A stretch of 64,000 nt of DNA from Antrihabitans cavernicola (GTDB lineage: Bacteria > Actinomycetota > Actinomycetes > Mycobacteriales > Mycobacteriaceae): assembly GCF_008297975.1 (NCBI RefSeq), contig NZ_VLNY01000002.1:620001-684000 (forward strand), given 5' to 3'. Both the position numbers and the translations under genes were made by a program. The notes below the pieces were generated by a model. The model was not told the DNA's origin. It did no database searches and was given only the letters and a program-made list of their open reading frames with translations. How positions within the stretch are numbered: the stretch's first letter is position 1; every line of letters starts with the position of its first letter. This document shows, in pieces, positions 27,165 through 38,079 of the stretch.

Positions 27165-28589
27165 ATGGTCGGCACGCCCCGCACGATGGCGGAGAAGGTT
27201 TGGGACGAGCATGTTGTCGCGAAGGGCGAGGGAGAAGGTGAGTCGCGTCAGCCGGACATCATCTACATCGACCTTCACCTTGTGCACGAGGTCACCAGCC
27301 CGCAGGCGTTCGACGGACTTCGCCTCGCGAACCGTCCGGTGCGTCGGCCCGATCTGACGATCGCGACCGAAGACCACAACGTCCCGACGATCGACATCGA
27401 CAAGCCGATCGCAGACCTGGTCTCGCGCACGCAGGTCGAAACTCTCCGGAAGAACTGCACCGAGTTCGGAGTTCGGCTGCACCCGATGGGCGACCTCGAT
27501 CAAGGCATCGTCCATGTGGTCGGCCCGCAGCTCGGGCTGACGCAGCCGGGCATGACGGTGGTGTGCGGCGACAGCCACACGTCGACGCACGGCGCATTCG
27601 GTGCCCTCGCAATGGGAATCGGCACCAGCGAGGTGGAACATGTCCTCGCAACTCAGACGTTGTCGTTGCGGCCCTTCAAGACGATGGCCATCACGGTGGA
27701 CGGCGAACTGCCGCCCGGCGTCTCCAGCAAGGACCTCATCCTCGCGGTGATCGCGAAGATCGGTACCGGCGGTGGGCAGGGCTACGTTCTCGAGTATCGC
27801 GGCGAAGCGATTCGCAAGCTGTCGATGGACGCGCGAATGACCGTCTGCAACATGTCGATCGAGGCGGGTGCGCGCGCGGGTCTGATCGCTCCCGACGAGA
27901 CGACCTACGAATTCTTGCGTGGCAAGCCACATTCCCCGCAGGGTGCCGATTGGGACACGGCGGTGGCCGCGTGGGAAGACTTGAAGACCGATGACGACGC
28001 CGTCTTCGACCACGAAGTGCATATCGACGCGTCTACGTTGACGCCGTTCGTCACGTGGGGCACCAACCCGGGACAGGGTGCGCCGCTGGGGGACTCGGTC
28101 CCCGATCCGGCCGACATCGCCGACGAGGGAACCCGAGTCTCGGCCGAGAAGGCCTTGCGCTACATGGACCTCGCGCCGGGTACCCCGCTGCGCCAGGTTG
28201 CCGTCGACACCGTGTTCGTCGGCTCGTGCACCAACGGGCGCATCGAAGATCTGCGCGCTGTGGCAGGCGTATTGAAGGGGCGCCACGTCGCCGAGGGCGT
28301 ACGGATGCTCGTGGTCCCCGGCTCCATGCGGGTGCGCGCGCAGGCCGAGAAGGAAGGCCTCGGCGAGATTTTCACTGCCGCGGGCGCACAGTGGCGCCAG
28401 GCCGGTTGCTCGATGTGCCTCGGAATGAACCCGGACCAGATGGATGCCGGCGAGCGGTCGGCATCCACGTCGAACCGCAATTTCGAAGGACGCCAAGGCA
28501 AAGGGAGCCGGACGCACCTGGTGTCTCCGCTCGTCGCCGCCGCGACCGCGGTCCGCGGAACGCTCTCGTCGCCCGCCGATCTCGACTGA
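27165..28589 (+). CDS. leuC: 3-isopropylmalate dehydratase large subunit
   Basis: 474 aa from ATG 27165 (GGTGGAG just upstream); an in-frame GTG at 27156 adds three residues. It isomerises 2- to 3-isopropylmalate with LeuD. Motifs: [31 protein letters not shown] (~128-158) and the three iron-sulfur Cys in VGSCTNGR (~350) and [12 protein letters not shown] (~410). Followed 29 bp later by leuD. Probable regulation by the divergent LtbR-like protein. Confidence 0.97.
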   Translation: MVGTPRTMAEKVWDEHVVAKGEGEGESRQPDIIYIDLHLVHEVTSPQAFDGLRLANRPVRRPDLTIATEDHNVPTIDIDKPIADLVSRTQVETLRKNCTEFGVRLHPMGDLDQGIVHVVGPQLGLTQPGMTVVCGDSHTSTHGAFGALAMGIGTSEVEHVLATQTLSLRPFKTMAITVDGELPPGVSSKDLILAVIAKIGTGGGQGYVLEYRGEAIRKLSMDARMTVCNMSIEAGARAGLIAPDETTYEFLRGKPHSPQGADWDTAVAAWEDLKTDDDAVFDHEVHIDASTLTPFVTWGTNPGQGAPLGDSVPDPADIADEGTRVSAEKALRYMDLAPGTPLRQVAVDTVFVGSCTNGRIEDLRAVAGVLKGRHVAEGVRMLVVPGSMRVRAQAEKEGLGEIFTAAGAQWRQAGCSMCLGMNPDQMDAGERSASTSNRNFEGRQGKGSRTHLVSPLVAAATAVRGTLSSPADLD

Positions 28590-28618
28590 CGACCACTCAC
28601 ACGACAGGAGCACTTCTC

Positions 28619-29227
28619 ATGGAATCCTTTACCTTGCATAAGGGAATCGGCGTCCCGCTGCGTCGGTCGAACGTCGACACCGACCAGATAATCCCGGCCG
28701 TCTACCTAAAACGGGTGACGCGCACCGGATTCGAGGACGGACTGTTCGCCGCATGGCGATCCGATCCCGACTTCATTCTCAATCACCATCCGTACGACAA
28801 GGGCAGCGTCCTTGTCGCGGGCCCGGATTTCGGCACCGGGTCTTCGCGGGAGCATGCCGTATGGGCCCTCTCGGACTTTGGATTTCGGGTTGTGATCGCC
28901 TCGCGGTTCGCGGATATCTTCCGCGGCAATGCCGGCAAAGCGGGTCTGTTGGCGGCCCAGATGGCGCAATCGGATGTCGAATTGCTGTGGAAATTGCTCG
29001 AAGAGCAACCGGGTTTGGAATTAATTGTCGACCTGGAATCACGGACCGTCACGGCCGGAACAACAGTGCTGCGCTTCGACATTGACGACTACACACGGTG
29101 GCGCCTCTTGGAAGGCCTGGACGATATCGGTCTGACATTACGGCAGGTAGACGCCATTTCGGAGTTCGAAAAGTCAAGGCCGTCATGGAAACCGGCGACT
29201 CTTCCCGCCAAGATTTCGTCCGAGTAA
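28619..29227 (+). CDS. leuD: 3-isopropylmalate dehydratase small subunit
   Basis: 202 aa from ATG 28619 with AGGAG upstream. Typical swivel domain: [33 protein letters not shown] (~10-42), [44 protein letters not shown]. Forms the heterodimer with LeuC. A longer frame from 28055 lies inside leuC and is a shadow. The 159-bp gap to hup follows. Confidence 0.97.
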   Translation: MESFTLHKGIGVPLRRSNVDTDQIIPAVYLKRVTRTGFEDGLFAAWRSDPDFILNHHPYDKGSVLVAGPDFGTGSSREHAVWALSDFGFRVVIASRFADIFRGNAGKAGLLAAQMAQSDVELLWKLLEEQPGLELIVDLESRTVTAGTTVLRFDIDDYTRWRLLEGLDDIGLTLRQVDAISEFEKSRPSWKPATLPAKISSE

Positions 29228-29315
29228 GCGCGGATCGAAAGGCAACGTTCGCCGCCTGAAAGCGCACCCCCGATGCAAGCCGCGAATCCTGAGAATTGGC
29301 GTGGCACATAGACTC

Positions 29316-29344
29316 TTGCCCTTTTCCGGTTTACCGTGTAACCA
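29316..29344 (+). promoter_or_regulatory. Possible hup promoter
   Basis: TTGCCC (29316-29321) and TAACCA (29339-29344), 17 bp apart, about 43 bp before the hup ATG. The -10 lacks the final T. The rest of the gap 29228-29386 shows only the Shine-Dalgarno GGAGGA before hup. Confidence 0.35.
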
Positions 29345-29386
29345 GTCGGTCCGACGATGGGCCCATTAGCTTGCGGAGGAAAATCA

Positions 29387-30055
29387 ATGAACAAGGCGGA
29401 GCTCATCGACGTGCTGACCGAGAAGCTCGGTGCTGATCGTCGGACAGCAACAGAAGCGGTCGAGAACGTTGTCGACATCATCGTTCGCGCCGTGCAGAAG
29501 GGCCAGAGCGTCACGATCACCGGCTTCGGTGTCTTCGAGCAGCGCAAGCGCGCAGCCCGAGTGGCGCGCAACCCGCGAACCGGCGAGACGGTCAAGGTCA
29601 AGCCGACGTCTGTCCCCGCTTTCCGTCCGGGAGCTCAGTTCAAGGCCGTAATCGCTGGCAAGCAGAAGCTTTCGGCGAGCGGACCGGCCGTCAAGCGCGG
29701 TGCTGCTGCCGGCCCGACCAAGGCTGCAGCGAAGAAGGCTCCGGCCAAGACGACGGCTCGCAAGACCGCCGCCACCAAGGCGCCTGCAAAGGCTCCGGCC
29801 AAGACCACGGCACGCAAGACCACCGCCGCGAAGGCGCCCGCCAAGACCACGGCACGTAAGACCACTGCCGCAAAGGCGCCCGCCAAGACCACCGCGCGCA
29901 AGACAGCGGCCACCAAGGCTCCCGCCAAGGCAGTCAAGACGACGGCCAAGAAGACCGCCGCAAAGGCGCCCGCCAAGGCAGTGAAGACAGTCGCGAAGAA
30001 GACCGCCGCCAAGGCTCCGGCCAAGAAGACGGCTGCAAAGCGCGCAAAGAAGTAG
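29387..30055 (+). CDS. hupB: Histone-like DNA-binding protein HU with Lys/Ala-rich tail (HupB/MDP1 type)
   Basis: 222 aa. Residues 1-92 are a complete HU domain ([38 protein letters not shown]; the beta-arm region [24 protein letters not shown]). Residues ~100-222 form a basic tail of repeats built on [13 protein letters not shown], like eukaryotic H1 and mycobacterial HupB. It compacts DNA; the tail modulates binding. Start ATG 29387 follows GGAGGAAAATCA; an in-frame start at 29357 is less likely. A strong terminator follows. Confidence 0.96.
   Translation: MNKAELIDVLTEKLGADRRTATEAVENVVDIIVRAVQKGQSVTITGFGVFEQRKRAARVARNPRTGETVKVKPTSVPAFRPGAQFKAVIAGKQKLSASGPAVKRGAAAGPTKAAAKKAPAKTTARKTAATKAPAKAPAKTTARKTTAAKAPAKTTARKTTAAKAPAKTTARKTAATKAPAKAVKTTAKKTAAKAPAKAVKTVAKKTAAKAPAKKTAAKRAKK
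29723..30040 (+). repeat. Degenerate tandem codon repeats encoding the HU tail
   Basis: Repeated units built on GCCAAGACCACGGCACGYAAGAC and GCCGCAAAGGCGCCC, with a period of roughly 13 codons, encode alternating Ala/Lys/Pro/Thr motifs. The nucleotide repeats are near-identical over 30-40 bp in places (29797-29910), so length polymorphism by slippage is likely. Confidence 0.75.
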
Positions 30056-30063
30056 TCCGACAA

Positions 30064-30104
30064 CACAAAACGACCTCCCAGGTTCGCCTGGGAGGTCGTT
30101 TTGT
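30064..30104. terminator. Bidirectional terminator between hupB and mutT1
   Basis: CACAAAACGACCTCCCAGG / CCTGGGAGGTCGTTTTGTG, a 19-bp perfect stem with a tight loop, with A and T tracts on the two sides, 9 bp after the hupB stop and 11 bp from the mutT1 stop on the other strand. Confidence 0.92.
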
Positions 30105-30114
30105 GTGTGCTCTG

Positions 30115-31056
30115 CTAGTTGGGGACCCCGCCGATGATCGGTAGCGGGCTGTCGACGTGGTCGGCGGCAACGAGCTTGTCGTTCGACAGCGACAGCACCC
30201 ACATGCTCGCCTTGCGGTTGCGGGCGGGCGGTAACGAGATCCCATCCCGCTCGGCCCACCAGCGCACCAGGTCGGGAATGACCTTGCCCTGGCTACAGAT
30301 AACGCGCACGCCGCTCTTGGACGCGATCTTACGTGCGCGTGCTCGACCTCCGTCGCGGTCTGCCGCGTAATCCTCTTCGGACAGTAGCGGTTCGAGCTTT
30401 ATGTCTACTTTCAGAGAATCGGCCAACGGCTGCACCGTGCGGACGCACCTGGTCCGATCGGCCGAATGAACGTGCGTCGCACCGAAGGCTGCGAGTTGCG
30501 GCTCCAGCGCAGCAGCTTGCTTACGGCCGAGAGTGTCGAGCGGTCGCAGTCGATCGTCGCCCCGATATCGCTCGCTACGACCGGCTTTCGCGTGTCGAAC
30601 GATCAACACGGTCTTGGTGTCCGCCGGATAACGCAGAAAGCTGCGTAGCACCTGCCTGTCGACGGGATACGACAATTCGTCCACCGCGTGGTCGGCGGGC
30701 ACCCAGCGAAGTTCGTCCACTTCGTTGTTCGGAACGAACTTTCCGGCTGCCGCCTCCGCCGCCCAGTAGTCCACACGCTTGAGCTTGCGGTGCCCGGGAA
30801 CCGCGTACGTGACCCGCGAAATGTGGCGGCCCAGACGGCATCCGATGCCTGTTTCTTCGCCGACCTCGCGGGTGGCGGCGATGATGGCGGTCTCGCCCGA
30901 CTCGATCTTTCCCTTCGGAAAGGACCAATCGTCGTAGCGGGGGCGATGAATCAGTGCTACCTCGGCTTCGCCGGGTGCGGTCGGCGACGCTCGCCACAGG
31001 ACGGCGCCCGCAGCGAAAATGTTTGCTTTGACTGGTCGATAGGCGACGGAACTCAC
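30115..31056 (-). CDS. mutT1: Nudix hydrolase fused to a SixA/histidine-phosphatase domain (MutT1 type)
   Basis: 313 aa, GTG start at 31056. N-terminal Nudix domain with the box GKIESGETAIIAATREVGEETGI (residues ~49-71). After YPADTKT the C-terminal histidine phosphatase domain begins (VLIVRHAKAGRSERYRGDDRLRPL, ~150), with the RHG-like motif reading RHA and a later Asp/His region. This two-domain layout is that of mycobacterial MutT1, which degrades 8-oxo-(d)GTP and diadenosine polyphosphates. It is followed in the same direction by ppk upstream in the order of genes; their 40-bp gap suggests co-transcription. Confidence 0.9.
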   Translation of the reverse strand: MSSVAYRPVKANIFAAGAVLWRASPTAPGEAEVALIHRPRYDDWSFPKGKIESGETAIIAATREVGEETGIGCRLGRHISRVTYAVPGHRKLKRVDYWAAEAAAGKFVPNNEVDELRWVPADHAVDELSYPVDRQVLRSFLRYPADTKTVLIVRHAKAGRSERYRGDDRLRPLDTLGRKQAAALEPQLAAFGATHVHSADRTRCVRTVQPLADSLKVDIKLEPLLSEEDYAADRDGGRARARKIASKSGVRVICSQGKVIPDLVRWWAERDGISLPPARNRKASMWVLSLSNDKLVAADHVDSPLPIIGGVPN

Positions 31057-31095
31057 TGGGCCCCTTCAGTGGGTTGACGGAATCGATCGCGGTTG

Positions 31096-33336
31096 TCAGG
31101 AACTGCGCGCGCGGCGCTGCCGCATGAACTCCTCCTGGTAGTCACTGACCTGTTCACCCTCAGCAGGGGATGCCACCCAACTCCCGTCGGATTGGAGCAC
31201 CCAGCAACGGGTCGTGGGATCGAGTGCGGAATCGAAGATCTCGTTCAGCTGCCCGCTCAGGCGTGGATCCTTCACCTGCGCCATCACTTCCACGCGCCGG
31301 TCGAGGTTGCGGTGCATCATGTCCGCGCTGCCGATCCAGAATTCGTCGGCGCCCCGGAAATGCAGGATGCGCGAATGCTCGAGGAATCGGCCGAGAATCG
31401 AACGGACTTCGATGTTTTCGCTCATACCGGGGACCCCAGGTTTCAGTGCGCATATTCCGCGGACCACCACCTGAACGCTGACACCCGCCTGTGATGCTCG
31501 ATAGAGCGCATCGATTACTTGCTCGTCGACAAGGGCGTTGGCCTTGAGCCGAATACCGGATGTGCGCCCAGCGAGTTTGTTCTCGATCTCGGCATTGATC
31601 CGCTCGATGATTCCTTTGCGGACGCCGTACGGCGCGACAAGAAGATTGCGGTAGTTCGTCTTTCGGGAATACCCGGTGAGCGAATTGAACAGATCGGTCA
31701 GATCGGATCCGATATCGGGATTGGCGCTGAGCAACCCCACATCTTCATACAGCCGTGCGGTTTTCGGATTGTAATTGCCGGTTCCGATATGGCAGTACCG
31801 GCGGATTGTGGATCCTTCTCGACGCACCACCAGACACGTCTTGCAGTGGGTCTTCAGCCCGACCAGCCCGTACACGACATGCACGCCGGCCTGTTCCAGT
31901 TGCCTCGCCCATTTGATGTTCGCCTGCTCGTCGAACCGGGCCTTGATCTCGACGAGTGCGACGACCTGCTTTCCCGAACCGGCAGCGTCGATGAGCGCGT
32001 TGACGATCGGCGAGTCACCCGACGTGCGGTAGAGCGTCTGCTTGATCGCAAGCACCTGCGGATCGGCGGCGGCCTGCTCGATGAAGCGCTGCACGCTGGT
32101 CGAGAACGAGTCGTACGGGTGGTGTACCAGAATGTCGCCCTCGCGCAGGGTGGCGAACACGCTCTTGGGTGTCTCGCGCTCACCGAAAGCCGGATGGGTC
32201 GCGGGCACGAATGGTGCGTCCTTGAGTTGCGGCCGATCGACGCCGTACACCTGCCACAGGCACGAAAGATCAAGCAGCCCAGGGACCTGGATGACATCTC
32301 CCGGGTCCACGTCGAGTTCGCGCAACAACAGATCGAGCATGTGCTCGGTCATGTCGTCCGCTACCTCGAGGCGCACCGGCGAACCGAATCGGCGGCGGGC
32401 AAGCTCGCGCTCCAGCGCCTGCAGTAGATCCTCGTCCCTGTCTTCCTCGACCTCGAAGTCCGCGTTGCGGGTGATTCGGAAGATGTGGTGCTCCACAATT
32501 TCCATGCCAGGGAACAGCACGTCCAGGTGCGCCGCGATGAGTTCCTCCATCGGAAGGAACGCTGCGATGGATGCCGCGGTGTCGCCGCGGCGGACGCGGA
32601 TGAACCGGTCGACGTTGTCCGGCACCTTCACTCGGGCGAAGTGCTCGCCACTGGTGGAATGGTCCTTGACGGTGATCGCCAAGTTGAGGCTGAGCCCACT
32701 GATGTAGGGGAACGGGTGTGCCGGATCGACCGCCAGCGGAGTCAGTACCGGAAACACCTGCTCGTGGAAGTACGCGGACAACCGCTGGCGCTCATCGGCG
32801 TTCAGGTCGCTCCAATTGATGATCGCAATGTTGTGAGCGGTCAATTCCGGGAGAACCGAGCCGAGGAAGACCCGCGCCTGTTTGTTGGCGATCTCCTGAG
32901 TGCGGTCCGCGATCAGCGAAAGCTGTTCGCGCGGCGAGAGTCCGTCGGCAGAGCGGACCGACAGTCCTGTCTCGTCGCGACGCTTGAGCCCGGCAACGCG
33001 CACCATGTAGAACTCGTCGAGGTTCGACGCGAAGATAGCGAGGAACTTAGCGCGCTCCAACAGCGGCAGCGACGTGTCCTCGGCGAGCGCGAGTACACGG
33101 GAGTTGAAATCGAGCCAGCTCAGTTCGCGGTTGAGGTAACGATCCTCGGGCAGTCCTGCCGCGGCCGCGTCGGCCTGCTTGGTTGCGGCCGGGGGAGCCG
33201 TCGGAATCGCCGGTCCGGCAGCACCGTTGTCGGGCGGAGTCTGTTTGCCCTCACTCCGATTGCCGTCGGTGACGGTGCTTGTGCGACTGTCTGTTCTGGT
33301 TCCGCTCGATTCGGTATTGCTCACGTCCACGATCAT
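31096..33336 (-). CDS. ppk: Polyphosphate kinase 1
   Basis: 746 aa, making polyphosphate from ATP. Domains: N-terminal after an ~50-residue Ser/Thr/Ala-rich extension ([23 protein letters not shown]), head domain, and two PLD-like domains with catalytic His in [19 protein letters not shown] (~456) and [17 protein letters not shown] (~635). ATG 33336 is the longest start; GTG 33330 has a better-spaced GAGGG Shine-Dalgarno. Length fits actinobacterial Ppk. Downstream on the same strand lies mutT1; cofC lies upstream. Confidence 0.96.
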   Translation of the reverse strand: MIVDVSNTESSGTRTDSRTSTVTDGNRSEGKQTPPDNGAAGPAIPTAPPAATKQADAAAAGLPEDRYLNRELSWLDFNSRVLALAEDTSLPLLERAKFLAIFASNLDEFYMVRVAGLKRRDETGLSVRSADGLSPREQLSLIADRTQEIANKQARVFLGSVLPELTAHNIAIINWSDLNADERQRLSAYFHEQVFPVLTPLAVDPAHPFPYISGLSLNLAITVKDHSTSGEHFARVKVPDNVDRFIRVRRGDTAASIAAFLPMEELIAAHLDVLFPGMEIVEHHIFRITRNADFEVEEDRDEDLLQALERELARRRFGSPVRLEVADDMTEHMLDLLLRELDVDPGDVIQVPGLLDLSCLWQVYGVDRPQLKDAPFVPATHPAFGERETPKSVFATLREGDILVHHPYDSFSTSVQRFIEQAAADPQVLAIKQTLYRTSGDSPIVNALIDAAGSGKQVVALVEIKARFDEQANIKWARQLEQAGVHVVYGLVGLKTHCKTCLVVRREGSTIRRYCHIGTGNYNPKTARLYEDVGLLSANPDIGSDLTDLFNSLTGYSRKTNYRNLLVAPYGVRKGIIERINAEIENKLAGRTSGIRLKANALVDEQVIDALYRASQAGVSVQVVVRGICALKPGVPGMSENIEVRSILGRFLEHSRILHFRGADEFWIGSADMMHRNLDRRVEVMAQVKDPRLSGQLNEIFDSALDPTTRCWVLQSDGSWVASPAEGEQVSDYQEEFMRQRRARSS

Positions 33337-33392
33337 CCCTCACATCGCGACCGGGTGACAGTTGGTCCGTTCGATTCTCCGATGAACTTTCC

Positions 33393-34148
33393 TCACGACC
33401 TGTCGTTTTCCAACGAAGCTGTCCAGCCGAACATCTCGAGGTTCGATCGGGTCTGCGGACCGACGCCGATTCGATACGCAAGCTCCAGATCGTCGGGTGT
33501 ATCGACGTCGAGTCGAAGCCCTGGCCATTCGCCGATCAGTGCTCGTGCGCCCGAATCCAAATGTTTGCGGGCGGAGTCGTGGCCGAAGGCCGGGGCCAGA
33601 TCGACTGTGCGCGAGCGCATCGCGGCGCTGCGCGACAGTCCGTTGTGCGCGGGGTGGTTTCGCGCGAACAATGCAGCGGTACCGACGAATTGGTGGTCGG
33701 CGACGAACGACCGAGCGCCTGCGGGAGTGGCCGCGATCGCGTCGGACAGTTCGGCAGTGGTGAGTGCGGGCAGGTCGGCTTGCAGTGCGACGAGATCGGT
33801 GGCGCCGTTGGCTCGAACATGCGCGGCCGCATGGGCGAGCGCCAGATTGAGTCGTGCGTTACCGGAACCGGCGCCGACCGTGTCGACGGGTTCGGGCACT
33901 ACGCCCGCATCGAGTTCCTCGGCCGCGACCGCGACCGCATCGTCCGGTGTCACGACAGTGATCGACGCAACCTGCTCGGCGCCGCGCGCCGCTGACACGG
34001 TGTCGCGGAACATGGCCAGAACGAGTTGCTGCCGCTCAGCCGATGCGAAGTCCCGCGCAAGGCGCGTCTTCGCGTTCGCGAGGCTTTTGACAGCGATCAG
34101 CACGTGCACCGCAATCGATGCATCGCTGCCGTTGGTGACTGTGCTCAT
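33393..34148 (-). CDS. fbiD: 2-phospho-L-lactate / phosphoenolpyruvate guanylyltransferase (F420 biosynthesis)
   Basis: 251 aa from ATG 34148. Matches CofC/Fbi[37 protein letters not shown] (residues ~14-50; nucleotide-binding), [26 protein letters not shown] and the C-terminal [17 protein letters not shown]. It makes the activated phospho-enolpyruvyl/lactyl guanosine for coenzyme F420, needed by F420-dependent PPOX proteins such as the one at 25.9 kb. Divergent from gpsA. An extra in-frame TTG at 34157 is less likely. Confidence 0.9.
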   Translation of the reverse strand: MSTVTNGSDASIAVHVLIAVKSLANAKTRLARDFASAERQQLVLAMFRDTVSAARGAEQVASITVVTPDDAVAVAAEELDAGVVPEPVDTVGAGSGNARLNLALAHAAAHVRANGATDLVALQADLPALTTAELSDAIAATPAGARSFVADHQFVGTAALFARNHPAHNGLSRSAAMRSRTVDLAPAFGHDSARKHLDSGARALIGEWPGLRLDVDTPDDLELAYRIGVGPQTRSNLEMFGWTASLENDRS

Positions 34149-34259
34149 GGTGGTCAATCCTGCCAGGACCGATGTGCGGCGACGCGAGCCACCGACGTCG
34201 TCGCAGGCGATAGGGTTGGCGCCGGATCGTCAGAATGCGGTGCGAACGGAGTAGACGTC

Positions 34260-35258
34260 ATGGTCAAGGCAGCAGTACTCGGTGCGGGATCGTGGGGCAC
34301 GGCCTACGCAAAGGTCCTGGCGGAAGCGGGAACTGATGTCACGATCTGGGCCCGACGCGACGAGGTCGCCACCGTGATCAGCGAGACGCACGAGAACACT
34401 GCCTACCTTCCAGGCATCACGTTGCCGCCCAACATCGACGCGACCACCGATCACGCGGCCGCTCTGAACGGCGCAGGCATAGTCGTGCTCGCCGTTCCCT
34501 CGCAGAGCCTGCGCGGAAACCTGAAGCAGTGGACGTCCGCCATCGACAAAGACGCGACGCTGCTCAGCCTGGCCAAAGGCATCGAGAGCGGCACGCTGCT
34601 GCGCATGAGTCAGGTGATCGCACAGGTCACCGGCGCCGACCTATCGCGCATCGCAGTGCTGTCCGGCCCCAACCTCGCACGAGAGATCGCCACCCGCCAG
34701 CCTGCCGGAACAGTCATCGCCTGCCCTGATTCCGCTCGGGCGATCGATGTGCAGAAAGCTTGTGCCACTGGCTACTTCCGGCCGTACACCAACTCCGACG
34801 TCATCGGGTGCGAGATCGGTGGCGCCTGTAAGAACGTGATCGCGTTGGCGTGCGGCATGGCGTCGGGACAGGGCATGGGCGAGAACACGATCGCAAGCAT
34901 CATCACCAGGGGACTCGCCGAGACCACGCGGCTCGGTGTTGCGCTCGGCGCGAAACCTGCGACCCTCGCCGGACTGGCGGGCGTCGGCGACCTGGTGGCG
35001 ACCTGCAGTTCGCCACTGTCACGCAACCGCTCCTTCGGTCGCGTACTCGGCGAAGGCGGCACCATGGCCGCCGCACAGGAGGCTGCGCACGGGCAGGTTG
35101 CCGAGGGCGTCAAGTCGTGCACGTCGGTGCGCGCTTTGTCCGAAAGCTTCGACGTCGAGATGCCGCTGACCGATGCGGTGCATCGGGTCTGCCACGAGGG
35201 CCTGTCGGTGCGCGAAGCGGTCGGCCATCTGCTGGGCAGGCGAATCAAGCCCGAGTGA
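34260..35258 (+). CDS. gpsA: Glycerol-3-phosphate dehydrogenase [NAD(P)+]
   Basis: 332 aa from ATG 34260; the longer frame from 34026 overlaps the divergent fbiD and is rejected. It reduces dihydroxyacetone phosphate for phospholipid synthesis. Motifs: [19 protein letters not shown] (residues ~6-24), [17 protein letters not shown] (~104), catalytic-site [29 protein letters not shown] (~182-210). Complete. ddl follows 46 bp downstream. Confidence 0.96.
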   Translation: MVKAAVLGAGSWGTAYAKVLAEAGTDVTIWARRDEVATVISETHENTAYLPGITLPPNIDATTDHAAALNGAGIVVLAVPSQSLRGNLKQWTSAIDKDATLLSLAKGIESGTLLRMSQVIAQVTGADLSRIAVLSGPNLAREIATRQPAGTVIACPDSARAIDVQKACATGYFRPYTNSDVIGCEIGGACKNVIALACGMASGQGMGENTIASIITRGLAETTRLGVALGAKPATLAGLAGVGDLVATCSSPLSRNRSFGRVLGEGGTMAAAQEAAHGQVAEGVKSCTSVRALSESFDVEMPLTDAVHRVCHEGLSVREAVGHLLGRRIKPE

Positions 35259-35304
35259 CCCGCCAGGTCACCATGCGGGCGAGCGCGACGGTACGGTTTG
35301 TGCC

Positions 35305-36399
35305 GTGACGAATCGGATCAAGGTAGCCGTGCTGTTCGGTGGCCGTAGCAACGAGCACTCGGTTTCCTGCGTTTCGGCCGGTAGCGTCCTGCGCAGCCTG
35401 GACCCGGAGAAGTACGAGGCCGTCCCGATCGGGATCACGCGAGACGGCACGTGGGTGCTCGGATCGTCGGATCCGTCGGCACTGACCATTCGTGATCGGG
35501 CGCTGCCGTCTGTCGACGGTGGTGGAACCGAGCTGGCGCTGAGCGCCGACCCGTCCAGGCCGGGCGAATTGATTCCGGTCGGCACCGCGGAGGTGCTGTC
35601 GTCCGTCGACGTCGTCTTTCCCGTTCTGCACGGCGCATACGGCGAAGACGGGACCGTGCAAGGGCTGCTCGAGATAGCAGGGCTGCCGTACATCGGCGCA
35701 GGGGTCCTCGCGAGTGCGGCTGGGATGGACAAGGAATTCACCAAGAAGCTGCTGGCGGCCGAAGGCCTGCCCGTCGGGGTTCAGGTGGTGCTACGGCGAG
35801 GTACCGACACGCTCACCGAAGAGCAGCGCGACTTGCTCGGCCTACCTGTGTTCGTCAAGCCTGCGCGTGGTGGATCGTCGATCGGCATCTCCCGCGTCGC
35901 GGATTGGGACGGACTGCCCGCAGCGATCGCCGAAGCGCGTCGGCACGACCCCAAAGTGGTCATCGAAGCCGGCATCGTCGGCCGGGAAGTGGAATGTGGA
36001 GTGCTCGAATTCCCGGACGGTCGTGTGGAAGCGAGTGCTGTTGCCGAAATTCGGATGCCGGATACCGCCACCGACGACACCGCGTTCTACGACTTCGACA
36101 CCAAATATCTCGACGATGTCTGCGAATTCGACATTCCGGCTCGCCTGGACGACGCTGTCAGCGCCGAGTTGCGCGAGCTCGCCGTTCGCGCGTTCGAGGC
36201 GCTCGATTGCCAGGGTCTTGCCCGCGTCGACTTCTTCGTCACTCCCGACGGCCCGGTGATCAACGAGATCAACACCCTGCCCGGCTTCACGGCTATCTCG
36301 ATGTATCCGCAGATGTGGAAGTCGGTCGGGATCGACAACACCCAGCTGGTGACGAACCTGATCGAGACGGCGCTGGCCAGGGGTACCGGTCTGCGATAG
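35305..36399 (+). CDS. ddl: D-alanine--D-alanine ligase
   Basis: 364 aa from GTG 35305. ATP-grasp ligase of peptidoglycan synthesis. Motifs: [23 protein letters not shown] (~7-29), the flexible loop and glycine region [16 protein letters not shown] (~186-201), and the Mg2+ site [21 protein letters not shown]. An in-frame extension to 35173 overlaps gpsA and is rejected. Downstream converges with the DUF3515 gene after 12 bp. Confidence 0.97.
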   Translation: MTNRIKVAVLFGGRSNEHSVSCVSAGSVLRSLDPEKYEAVPIGITRDGTWVLGSSDPSALTIRDRALPSVDGGGTELALSADPSRPGELIPVGTAEVLSSVDVVFPVLHGAYGEDGTVQGLLEIAGLPYIGAGVLASAAGMDKEFTKKLLAAEGLPVGVQVVLRRGTDTLTEEQRDLLGLPVFVKPARGGSSIGISRVADWDGLPAAIAEARRHDPKVVIEAGIVGREVECGVLEFPDGRVEASAVAEIRMPDTATDDTAFYDFDTKYLDDVCEFDIPARLDDAVSAELRELAVRAFEALDCQGLARVDFFVTPDGPVINEINTLPGFTAISMYPQMWKSVGIDNTQLVTNLIETALARGTGLR

Positions 36400-36411
36400 T
36401 CGGCGAGCTGG

Positions 36412-36987
36412 CTAGTTGGGCAGTGGACCGGGATCGATCGGCTGCTGCGGGATCACCTGTGTAATGGCATCCGAGACCGACTGCAGCGGTGTGGGGCCGG
36501 AGCCGTCCGGGACCGTCAGCCCGATGTAGGTGCCGCGGTCGACGGCGAAGTAGGTGCTCGATTTCATGCCGTCGCTGCCTGCGACCTCGAACCATTCCAC
36601 GCCGTCGACCACCTGCAACGCGGAAGCCTTGTTGAACTCGAGCGGTCGGTCCAGACCGCACCGCAGGACGATCGGGTCGTTGCCGCCGGACTGTTGCCAC
36701 GCCTTGGTCGCCTTCGGCGCAGGCGCCGCGAGCTCGGCATTCGAATAGGGGCCCAGATCGTTCGGGAGGGCAGGCAGCAGCGCGGTGCACTGCGGGCCGC
36801 CCGCGGCCGGAGCGGGGACCGGTCCGAGCGCGACCGGTTCGGTCGCAGGCACTCGCCCCGCGAGAACGGCTGCCACGATCACCCCGACGATCAGTGCCGC
36901 GGGCAACGCTATCGCCGCTGCAACCAGTGCCGGATGTCTGCGCTCACCGGGATCCGGGTTCGCGACGGGCGCGTCCACGTCGGTCAT
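36412..36987 (-). CDS. DUF3515 family membrane-anchored protein
   Basis: 191 aa from ATG 36987; a longer frame to 37086 is probably a shadow. One hydrophobic helix at residues ~18-42 (ALVAAAIALPAALIVGVIVAAVLAG) anchors it; the rest is periplasmic with Cys in GPQCTALLP and VLRCGLDRPLEFNKASALQVVDGVEWFEV. DUF3515 proteins are limited to actinobacteria and Rv2980 sits at the same place in M. tuberculosis. Function unknown. It converges on ddl and is divergent from thiL. Confidence 0.85.
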   Translation of the reverse strand: MTDVDAPVANPDPGERRHPALVAAAIALPAALIVGVIVAAVLAGRVPATEPVALGPVPAPAAGGPQCTALLPALPNDLGPYSNAELAAPAPKATKAWQQSGGNDPIVLRCGLDRPLEFNKASALQVVDGVEWFEVAGSDGMKSSTYFAVDRGTYIGLTVPDGSGPTPLQSVSDAITQVIPQQPIDPGPLPN

Positions 36988-37151
36988 CGGATCGGTCCTT
37001 GTCTGATGGATCGGTGCTTGTCTGATGGATCGGTGCGGGGATCGGTACGATCCGGCTGCTACACAACGTACCGGTTGGCCCAACACAGGACGGAGATGTC
37101 ATCGACAACGGACCGGCACCACGCACTGTCGCAGAACTGGGTGAGTTCGGC

Positions 37152-38060
37152 GTGATCGAACGGATCACGCGAGACCGTCGAGCATCGCCCGCCGAATCGA
37201 TCGGCCCCGGCGACGACGCCGCTGTGCTTGCCGCGCCGGACGGCCGAGTCGTGGTCACCACCGATATGTTGGTGCAGGACAGGCATTTTCGGCTCGACTG
37301 GTCCGATCCGGACGATATCGGTCACAAGGCAATCGCCCAGAACGCGGCCGACATCGCGGCGATGGGCGCACGCGTCACGGGATTCGTCGTCGCGCTCGCC
37401 TGCCCACCCGACACCACGCTCGATTTCGTCGATCGCCTCAACAAAGGCATGTCCGACGAGGCCGCTCGGGCCGACGGTGCGATCGTGGGCGGCGATCTGG
37501 TGCAAGCACCGATTCTGGTCATCTCGATCACGGCGATGGGCGATCTGGGTGATCGGGCGCCGGTGCTGCGGTCGGGCGCGAGGCCCGGCGATGTGGTCGC
37601 CGTCGCTGGCACGCTGGGCCGCTCGGATGCCGGATGGGCTGCACTGCGGGCAGGCAGGCGCGATCTCACGGACGTGATCGACGCGCACCGCGCGCCACGA
37701 CCGCCGTACGCGGCAGGGATCACCGCCGCAGATCGGGGAGCGACGGCGATGTCGGATGTCTCGGACAGCTTGCTTGCGGACCTCGGCCATATCGCGACTG
37801 CCTCCGGTGTCGCAATCGATGTTGCGTTGTCTGCGCTCGCGGACCCCGTGCTCGACGCTGCAGCGCGCGAACTCGAAGCCGATGCCAGGCAGTGGGTCTT
37901 GACCGGCGGCGAGGATCACGCGCTGGCGGCGACATTCCCTCCAGACGTCGCGTTACCCGAAGGCTGGACGACGATCGGACGGGTCGAGGCCGGCGCCGGA
38001 GTTACCGTCGACGGTGCCGCGTGGTCCGGCAATTCGGGCTGGCAAAGCTTCACCGTGTGA
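37152..38060 (+). CDS. thiL: Thiamine-monophosphate kinase
   Basis: 302 aa from GTG 37152. Phosphorylates ThMP to thiamine diphosphate, the cofactor of IlvB. Motifs: SIGPGDDAAVLAAPDGRVVVTTDMLVQDRHFRLDW (~17-51), IAQNAADIAAMGARV, DGAIVGGDLVQAPILVISITAMGDLG and TGGEDHALAATFP. The coding similarity seems to continue upstream: in-frame codons before the GTG read VAELGEFG, a conserved ThiL N-terminus, but no ATG/GTG/TTG is visible there, so the true start is uncertain. Confidence 0.9.
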   Translation: MIERITRDRRASPAESIGPGDDAAVLAAPDGRVVVTTDMLVQDRHFRLDWSDPDDIGHKAIAQNAADIAAMGARVTGFVVALACPPDTTLDFVDRLNKGMSDEAARADGAIVGGDLVQAPILVISITAMGDLGDRAPVLRSGARPGDVVAVAGTLGRSDAGWAALRAGRRDLTDVIDAHRAPRPPYAAGITAADRGATAMSDVSDSLLADLGHIATASGVAIDVALSALADPVLDAAARELEADARQWVLTGGEDHALAATFPPDVALPEGWTTIGRVEAGAGVTVDGAAWSGNSGWQSFTV

Positions 38061-38079
38061 TACCCGCTAGGTTGCAGAG

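Noticed and set aside
29723-30040. Tandem repeats resembling a CRISPR or minisatellite
   Set aside because: They keep the hupB reading frame and encode the known Lys/Ala tail; there are no spacers.
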